A stretch of 64,000 bases of DNA from Trematomus loennbergii (taxonomy: Eukaryota > Chordata > Actinopteri > Perciformes > Nototheniidae), in assembly GCA_012861695.1 (NCBI GenBank), contig JAAOOA010000399.1, forward strand, positions 14,367,248-14,431,247. The letters are read 5' to 3'. Below the pieces are notes generated by a model. It did no database searches. It was given only the letters and a program-made list of their open reading frames with translations, and had not been told where the DNA came from. The position numbers and the translations under genes were made by a program. Of the stretch, positions 57,875-64,000 are shown in pieces. Position 1 is the stretch's first letter; every line of letters begins with the position of its first letter.

Positions 57875-58442
57875 AGTCTTGTTCATAACCAACAAGCTAA
57901 TTTGACTCTAATTGACCTGAACAGGTTCCCTATTCTAAAGTTGCCTCCTCTTCACACTTTGTAAATACATTATAGCACAAAACTACTGAAATGAACCTCA
58001 ACAGTACATGAACAAAGTAGGCTCACGTTGAAATATCTGTTTTATTAATGAAGCACGAGATAGTGCATCGGCAAGAACATGATCGGCCCCCTTTTTATGA
58101 CTTATGTCAAGGTTGTAGTTCTGGACAATCAATGACCAACGCATAAGGCGTTGATTGTGGTTGTACATCCTTGCAAGAAAAACCAGGGGATTGTGATCAG
58201 TGTATACCTTAATAGGTTTTACACTGGAGCCAAGATACACCTCAAAGTGCTGCAAGGCAAACAATAGAGCTAAAGCTTCTTTTTCAATCGTAGAGTACTT
58301 CAACTGATGTTTGTTAAACTTTCGGGAGTAGTAACTCACAGGGTGATCGATGGCCTGTGCATCTTCTTGTAGAAGAACAGCCCCTGTCCCAACTCCACTG
58401 GCATCGACCTCGAGCTTGAATGGCTTCAAAAAGTCTGGTGCA
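57875..58442 (-). pseudogene. Gmr1-like RNase H fragment, unit F (array end)
   Basis: RNase H only (57998-58429, EVDASGVGTGAVLLQ to the stop). Homology stops at GTCTGGTGCAG (58442), inside the RT-RNase H junction, and marks the right edge of the array. Confidence 0.85.
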
Positions 58443-58732
58443 GTGGAGATTAGATACTATCCCCCAAAACTGCATTGCCCGAGCCTGACGCTGGTGATGT
58501 AAGTCTGATAAGCAGAGGGCCTGGCGAGCTGCCACGTGGCCATTCCCCCTAAGCACAGCGGCTTTAAGGGGAATATACTACTTAGTGAGACTGCTATGTG
58601 TAGTCCTGAGGAATAGCCCAGAGCCGATTCTTCCCCAAGCACAGCGACTTTGAGAGGAATATACTACCTATATACACTACCTAGTGAAACGGCTATGTGA
58701 AGGCCAGGGAACATCCCGAAAAGCCATCCCCC
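58443..58732. repeat. array-edge sequence with an imperfect ~100-bp duplication
   Basis: Two related stretches start AAGCACAGCGGCTTTAAGG (about 58550) and AAGCACAGCGACTTTGAGAG (about 58638) and share GGAATATACTAC and GGCTATGTG-like blocks. No gene seen. Confidence 0.5.
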
Positions 58733-58736
58733 TTAA

Positions 58737-59024
58737 AGGGGACCTATCATGCAAAATGCACTTTTGTACGTCTTTTATACATGAATATGTGTCCCCGGTG
58801 TTCCAGGGAACTCACCAAGTGTCAGAAAACACAACCCTCTCTATTTTCCTCCATACCCAAATCTCTAAAAAAGGGGCTGCAACGGATCTGATAAAAACTG
58901 ATCCAGATTTGAACACTGTCCTGACGTCAGGACGGTGGCGCTACGGCTATTGGGCCAACTCCACCAATCAGGAGGAGACAGCCACGGCCATTGCCGTTCG
59001 AAAGCGCTGGAGACGCTGTAGTAC
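58737..59024. mobile_element. TTAA-type MITE, truncated
   Basis: Starts AGGGGACCTATCATGC after TTAA (58733-58736) and matches the reverse complement of 18540-18830. It is cut at GCTGTAGTA, where a hAT-like end begins. Confidence 0.75.
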
Positions 59025-59640
59025 AGGGGTACTCAAATACAAATCAATAAGACAAAGGTCCGTTTATTACGGTCATTCAAACTTTTAAACAATTGCAACA
59101 AGATTCTTAACACGAGGTTGCAAAAACAAAAATAATCTGTATGCAGCAGTTTTCATTGTTATTGTGTCTGTGCTTGATCCCTCAGAGTCGCAGTGTAAGA
59201 GCTGCACAGTTATGAATAAAGGCAGCTGCACCCTCTTTCATTCAGCATTCCCATTATTGCTTTATAAATGTCTTCCCCCCTTGTGTGTCCACTGAGGTTC
59301 GTCAGGCCAACACATCTTCAACAAACTCCCCCTTTGCCTCATCATAAAAACTCACAAAGACAGCAACTGAGCATTGTCAGTGGTGTCAGTGGACTCATCC
59401 ACAGCTAAGGAAATGCACTGTGCATTTTTTATTCCATCACAAAGCTGATTCATCAAATCACCAGCCAGTATTTATGTTCTTCTGGTTGCTGTGGAATCTG
59501 AGAGGGGGATTTGCTTGATTTGACCTGTTATTTCCTCTTTTTGTTTGCCTTCAAACATGGTCTCCATCACTTCAGTCATGCATTCTTTTATACTTCAGTT
59601 ATTATCCAGTGGAATGCCCTTACCTACTGGCCTAGTTAAA
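59025..59640 (-). pseudogene. degraded hAT transposon with transposase remnant
   Basis: Starts CAGGGGTACTCAAATAC, a hAT-type end. On the minus strand about 59290-59420 decodes, with stops and shifts, CISLAVDESTDTTDNAQL and FYDEAKGEFVEDVL, the segment around the first catalytic Asp of GTF2IRD2/ZBED-like hAT transposases. The other end was not found. Confidence 0.55.
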
Positions 59641-60338
59641 TCAAAGTGGTTACTTTTTTGGCTGGGCAGTGTAGTTTTACACACCGTCTTATTTGACTTT
59701 CTCAGGACTTAAAACAGTTTTACATCGGTGCTAACGATGCTAATCTTAGCCTCCAAGTTAACTTAAAACCATAGACTGTATATATAAAGGTTAAAACGAA
59801 ATAGACAAGTGTTAAGCGTTAAGTGGATAATACTGTAGAACAAACGGCTTCTGTTTGAGGTTGATAAAATAAGGTCATCCTTGTAACTTAGAGAGATATT
59901 TTATTATGTAGGTAGGAACTGTATGCATCGCTAAGGTTAATTTAAATTGGCTATGCTCAAGTATGTAGACAAGCTAACGTCGAAGTAGTGTATGTGAAAT
60001 CAACCTCACAATAAGATGTGTGTATATTACAATTATTAATGTCATATTTCAAGATGATTACTTAGATATTACAATATGGTTGGTTGAGCTGGAGTTCATT
60101 ATTGAGCTTACACGTTAACGTCACAGTCATCTGAAGAACGAACCCAAACCTTGTTGTTTTTATTAATTGCATTACCAAATTGGTATCAAATAAACAGTAA
60201 GCATTGGTAAACAACAAAGTTACAGTAAAATAAAAAGGACCCTGACTCGGCAATACACAATCCAACATGTTCAACAGAAGATAATAAGTTATATTGTTTG
60301 TACACATGGTCTTTACATATATATCTGTTTGTTTAAAG
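59641..60338. other. no gene recognised
   Basis: AT-rich DNA with a short common fish repeat (CCATAGACTGTATATATAAAGG, about 59768). The 117-codon minus ORF at 60062-60415 has no family features and overlaps a better-supported exon on the other strand. Confidence 0.5.
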
Positions 60339-60417
60339 TGTCCAGGTGATGCAGACAGGCTGGACCAGAGAGTGAGAGACAGAACTGGACTCCTCACAGC
60401 AGTGAACTTCAGCACAG
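60339..60417 (+). CDS. putative internal exon of an unidentified gene
   Basis: The frame CPGDADRLDQRVRDRTGLLT followed by AVNFSTG ends at a good donor (ACAG/GTACAA). The acceptor is either TTTAAAG (start 60339) or CCAG (start 60346) after a T-rich tract. The exon ends in phase 1, which fits the next exon exactly. A hydrophilic tail-like sequence; no family recognised. Upstream exons are not in the single-copy DNA next to it and may lie beyond the array. Confidence 0.4.
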
Positions 60418-60976
60418 GTACAAATACTCTTTTTTCATACTGTACAAAGAATCAAGAAAGATATTGGTTTAAATAAATGAAGTATTGACTTTAATACACT
60501 GATATACATTCCATTAAACAATACTAAATACTAGATCACCTACACATCAGTGAAGTTGAGGGTTTTTCCATGCAAAGGGTTACATTTAGATGTTAACAAG
60601 CAATATGACTGTCAGCTTTCTAATTTAATGTATTGAAGGCAAAGCTATTTAACACATAGTGAGAACTGCTACTATTTATCTCTCAATATTGTCTGTAAAA
60701 ACGTGGTAAAAGTTATTCTTTCAGTGAGACAACAGAGCAAGCTTGTTTTAATAACAGTTAAATATTATTTTGATAATAAAATACATTTCAATGTTGATGA
60801 ATTTCATACTGTTCATTCATAATCTGATTGTCTTTGTAGCTCACTGTTGAAAAAAAAAAAACATTACAATTACAAAATAATTATATCTACAGCCCCTAAA
60901 CACAAACACACCTCTTTCATAAATAACACACTTGTTCTGCAATAATATGTTTTATGTTTCCTGTAATTTTTGTTAG

Positions 60977-61053
60977 GAAAGGACATGCCTGAAAGACACG
61001 ACTCAGCATCTCCTCTTCTCGAGGGTCAAGAAAACATCCAAGAGGAAAATTAA
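60977..61053 (+). CDS. putative terminal exon of the same gene
   Basis: Acceptor TTTTTGTTAG at 60967-60976. Joined in phase 1, it reads GKDMPERHDSASPLLEGQEN then IQEEN and stop (TAA 61051-61053). Acidic C-terminus with a PLLEG motif, possibly a cytoplasmic tail (inference). AATAAA follows about 190 bp downstream. Confidence 0.4.
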
Positions 61054-61240
61054 AAGCTGATGTTATGAGATTTTAAGACCAGTACAGGACATTCACTAAG
61101 AAACTACTTTTATTGTGAAAACACAGTCAGCTGATCGAATGCACCTATTTCCACATCTACACTCCATCAGCTGATTATTTCTATTTGCCTCACTTATGAG
61201 CTTCACAACATGTACCTTGTACCGCAGAGTTTGCAACGCA

Positions 61241-61246
61241 AATAAA
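61241..61246 (+). other. poly(A) signal AATAAA (plus-strand gene)
   Basis: Consensus hexamer 188 bp after the stop codon of the terminal exon. Confidence 0.4.
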
Positions 61247-61333
61247 TGGGGCCAATCTTCAGTCAGATGTGAATGTGTAATCTAACATTTTCAGTAAGAA
61301 TAATGGACAAAAGGAGTGCAAATACAAATTCAA

Positions 61334-61339
61334 TTTATT
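61334..61339 (-). other. poly(A) signal AATAAA (minus-strand small gene)
   Basis: Minus-strand AATAAA 135 bp beyond the stop at 61474. It lies under 100 bp from the plus-strand signal, so the two units would converge tail to tail. Confidence 0.4.
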
Positions 61340-61473
61340 GAAATGTGAACCAAAAGTTAATCAAACATGTTTTAAATAAAAAGCACATATGGACAGAAGG
61401 TGTAAACCTATTAAATGTATAAGTAAACACATTTAGTCAAATAAAGTGACAGACTAGGCCTGATCAGGTGGTA

Positions 61474-61635
61474 TCAGCTATGCATGGGCTCCTCCATCAG
61501 GCCTGGTCCTCCTCGCTGAGGAAAGACCCTCAGTCCTCTTCGGCCAAACCAACAGACAGGACGTCCATCACACGGAGGTTTCTCTCTGAAGTCTCTGCAG
61601 CTCTCTGGACACCACGCTGTCTCAATCCATCCACA
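61474..61635 (-). CDS. small Cys-containing protein, exon 2
   Basis: On the minus strand a polypyrimidine tract and CATATTCAG acceptor are followed by a phase-0 exon of 53 codons plus TGA: CGWIETAWCPESCRDF, then REKPPCDGRPVCWFGRRG, then a Pro/Gly/Arg-rich end closing MEEPMHS. Five Cys and four Trp in the first 35 residues look like a compact metal- or disulphide-stabilised fold (inference). The opposite-strand 63-codon ORF at 61468-61659 is its shadow. No known family recognised. Confidence 0.5.
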   Translation of the reverse strand, partial: CGWIETAWCPESCRDFREKPPCDGRPVCWFGRRGLRVFPQRGGPGLMEEPMHS

Positions 61636-62454
61636 CTGAATATGAGAGGGGAAAAATGAAAATAATAAATGCTTTAGACAATAAGAAATATAAAGTTGAA
61701 TGTTGAGTTGCTCAGTTTTTTTAGATTGTCAATACTATTACTGTATAACTAATATCTCAGGTTAAGAGGCACCTTCAAATAAAGATTGGTCTTTAAATAA
61801 ATTTTGTCTTTTGAATTGTTTGTCTAAAGTCAAGGATCTAGAACTGGTACTTGTAGTTTTAATGATACAGTCTGGTTATAATGCTGTTTGGAGGAGGCCT
61901 CACAGGTAAGAGCACTAACTAGCTATCATCACATGTACCTTAGCTTAACTTAAATGTATTAAACGTATAATTAAGTGATGGCAAAATATAAATAACTAAT
62001 GTCATGCAAACATATTAATATTTGCTTGATTCCAGTGTTTAATTTAGCACAATTGCATACAAACGTTAAGGGATTTTAAGATTCTGAAGTCTTCGTTCTA
62101 AATAGAAAATAGCATGGATAATTTACAAAGGCTTTAAAAACACAGCAGGAGCCCAAGACAATTATAAAACTTGTCATTATTTCAGTACAGTTCAATTGGT
62201 TTTATTTTCATAAACGGTTATCAACCGTTAGTGCAAAAGCAGTAGGCTATAATATATTAATTACTGCTGTATAGACTACAACCACTACTTGTTTAGCTAG
62301 CATAAATTCAACAAAGCTAGCGTTAGCTGGCTAACTGACGTTATTTTGCCGCTAAACTGCACGATATAAAACGGTGGTTTTCATAGCGGATTTAATCCTC
62401 AATAACAATAATAATATTCAAAGTAATACTGGGGAAGTAATGGGCAAAACTTAC
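61636..62454 (-). other. intron of the small minus-strand gene
   Basis: 819 bp with GTAAGT donor (62450-62454 side) and CAG acceptor. AT-rich, no other features seen. Confidence 0.45.
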
Positions 62455-62472
62455 CGTTGATTGGCGCGCCAT
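62455..62472 (-). CDS. small Cys-containing protein, exon 1 (MARQST)
   Basis: Six codons from an ATG in strong context (GACATGG) to a perfect donor (ACG/GTAAGT), phase 0. A six-codon upstream ORF (ATGTCGCTACCAGTCCGC + TGA) stops one base before this ATG, suggesting reinitiation control. Together with exon 2 this gives a 59-residue protein. Support is splice-site and frame consistency only. Confidence 0.5.
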
Positions 62473-62549
62473 GTCAGCGGACTGGTAGCGACATGGACCG
62501 TTAGCCCCGCAGACATCCGGTTCGACCTGACTATGGCTGTGACTGTTAC

Positions 62550-62760
62550 CTCATTCACACCAACGCAACTCCGGTTCAAGCTCCGTGCTAGAGCTTTTCA
62601 GGTTCAGAACCGGTTCTTCGGTTTAGCTCCGGCTCTTTTCACACCGCCCAGAGTCCGACTGGTGCTGCGTCATTGCGTCATCGTTTGCATCATGACGTAA
62701 CCGTTTGCGTGCCTGCTTCATATAGCCAAACCGCGCGGAAACCCCTCACAGCTCACACCG
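62550..62760. promoter_or_regulatory. transposon-like GC-rich end with ATF/CRE-like sites
   Basis: Contains CTCATTCACACC, a GGTTCAGAACCGGTTCTT palindrome-like block, and CGTCATTGCGTCATCGTTTG followed by ATGACGTAAC. It lies upstream of the small gene's first exon and downstream of the Myb-like ORF. A promoter role is inference. Confidence 0.35.
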
Positions 62761-62878
62761 ACAACAACAACAAAGGCCGATTGTGCTCCAGCTTCCTCTG
62801 TACCTCTTCGGAAGACCAGATTCCCAGTAGGTAGCTGGTCTCTTCAGTGGACCACTGCTGCTTGTTAAGTTTCTCCAT
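62753..62878 (-). pseudogene. Myb/SANT-like DNA-binding fragment of a transposon gene
   Basis: 41 codons, MEKLNKQQWSTEETSYLL then GIWSSEEVQRKLEHNR, followed by a stop. The W-x3-E-x2-x-LL-x-IW pattern is the first helix of the Myb/SANT-like domain found in PIF/Harbinger partner proteins and related fish genes. The remaining ~50 residues of the domain are missing, or lie in a further exon not visible. Confidence 0.5.
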
Positions 62879-63015
62879 CGTTGTGTACAAACTGGATAAA
62901 ACGCGGGCTTTTTGTTGTTGTTCAGGAGTTTATCCCGTCGTTGGGTTTTCAGCCATCGAATAAACATGGGTGCCGACCCATGTGTCAGAGGGCAATGATG
63001 CGAGAAGTTCAGCAT

Positions 63016-64000
63016 GGAAGATAAAGGACAAAGAAAACAGTGTTAGTTTAAGCAATGATTATTCGGGGTTCCTTGACTCCCCAAACAGAACTGTCAGACA
63101 TTGAATGTTTCAAAAACAGTGTGTATATTTGATCTCCAAAGTTAATTCAGTAAGGGTGAGATTATGCTGAGGATTAAAAGGTGAGAGGTCTGTGTATATT
63201 CGCCACCTGAGAAACCCATAGAAAGCTGTAACAACTACATCTGACATTTATCAATGTATAGTGAAACCCCTTTGCCTGAACTTATACATGCATGGGTGCA
63301 AAGGTTAAGAGGCAGTCTTTATCATTGCGTGGAGGACGTGCCTTCTTAAGGCCCTTGAGGAGCAAATTAATGAACTAGCATGGCTTTATAATTAGCACTT
63401 GAAGATTGCAGGATTCGAATGAAAATACAATTAATGCATGAACAACTATTATATCTATTGCATAAGTACACAGAGGGGTTGGGACAAAAGAAGATAAAAG
63501 TACCAAGCTGAATTGTATGCTTTGAATCATGCTCTTGGTTGAAGGCAGAATATGGGAAATCCTTGAGGGGCTTGACGTGTAGATCCAGAGTCATTTTGTT
63601 GAACGAAGGGCATGGCAAGCTGGTGGGGCAAACCACTCATTGTGAAATCCCCCAAACCAGCAGAAGGCGCAGTATCTGTAAGTAACTAGAGAGGATCTGA
63701 AGACACCGCAAAGTCATTATAAAAGAATGAACATAACATTCCACTCGTCGCATAGTAGAGGGGCTAAGGACCAAAGATCAGAGCAATAACCATCTCTATG
63801 GTTGCATTCACGCCGAATAGTCCGCGTCTTTACACCAGACGCAAGTGTATTACATCGTTTCATTTGCAGAAGGTTGGGTTTGCGTTCACCCAGGCAACCT
63901 CAAACGGACTATGAACTGTAAACTAAAGTCATTGTACGGAGATGCTTTTTCAACAATTGGCGGGACATTAAGCGGGTAAAACACAGATCTCAGCTATTTC
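63016..64000. other. no gene recognised
   Basis: Single-copy-looking DNA. ORFs under 90 codons, none with family features. GCATTCACGCCGAATAGTCCG at about 63806 and GCGTTCACCCAGG at 63882 resemble transposon-terminal wording but give no clear pair. Confidence 0.4.

Noticed and set aside
58684..59088. 134-codon plus ORF
   Set aside because: Lies across the TTAA MITE and a hAT end; an antisense relative occurs in the MITE at 18482-18811.
60062..60415. 117-codon minus ORF
   Set aside because: No family signal, and it overlaps the better-supported exon 60339-60417 on the opposite strand.

Overview
The window is repeat-dominated vertebrate DNA, most likely from a ray-finned (teleost) fish. The evidence is the mix of mobile elements: L2-like and RTE/Rex3-like LINEs, a Gmr1-like Ty3/gypsy pol, BEL/Pao, hAT and TTAA-flanked piggyBac-type elements, plus tRNA-Ala genes with internal pol III promoters and GT-AG introns. 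The species cannot be named. Almost all long open frames are tandem-repeat artefacts or transposon genes.

Layout. 1-6751 is an 18-bp minisatellite that is open in all frames. 6752-8430 is mostly single-copy and holds a frameshifted THAP exon and one unexplained minus-strand ORF. 8497-24080 is a large, interrupted inverted repeat. Its arms are built from an L2-like LINE 3' end, a TTAA-type MITE end and a palindromic 21-22-bp satellite. The left arm is split by a 7.16-kb LTR element with near-identical LTRs and no coding interior (8892-16051, TSD CTTTG). The right arm is split by a 3.5-kb L2-like LINE (19289-22790, TSD ATTCA). The opposite arm supplies the empty site for each.

22796-58442 is a tandem array. 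A core unit of about 5.2-5.4 kb is present in five complete copies (A-E), flanked by partial copies 0 and F. Its order on the plus strand is: palindromic satellite, AT-rich block, Gmr1-like pol on the minus strand (split by a 0.4-kb hAT MITE), LINE 3' end on the minus strand, tRNA-Ala(TGC), and a 5'-truncated RTE fragment. Five tRNA copies look intact and one is broken. Later insertions mark single copies: two solo LTRs (copies 0 and A), a BED-finger hAT and an internally deleted BEL/Pao element (both in copy C), and a partial duplication (copy E). The pol fragment has integrase upstream of reverse transcriptase and RNase H, the copia-like order known from Gmr1.

58443-64000 leaves the array. 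It holds MITE and hAT remnants, then two apparently convergent host transcription units. One is a pair of terminal exons on the plus strand (60339-61053). The other is a two-exon, 59-residue cysteine-containing small protein on the minus strand (61474-62472). Each has an AATAAA signal. The region next to the small gene's first exon resembles the end of a transposon carrying a short Myb/SANT-like ORF.

All calls come from reading the sequence. No database search was possible, so family names are motif-level assignments.
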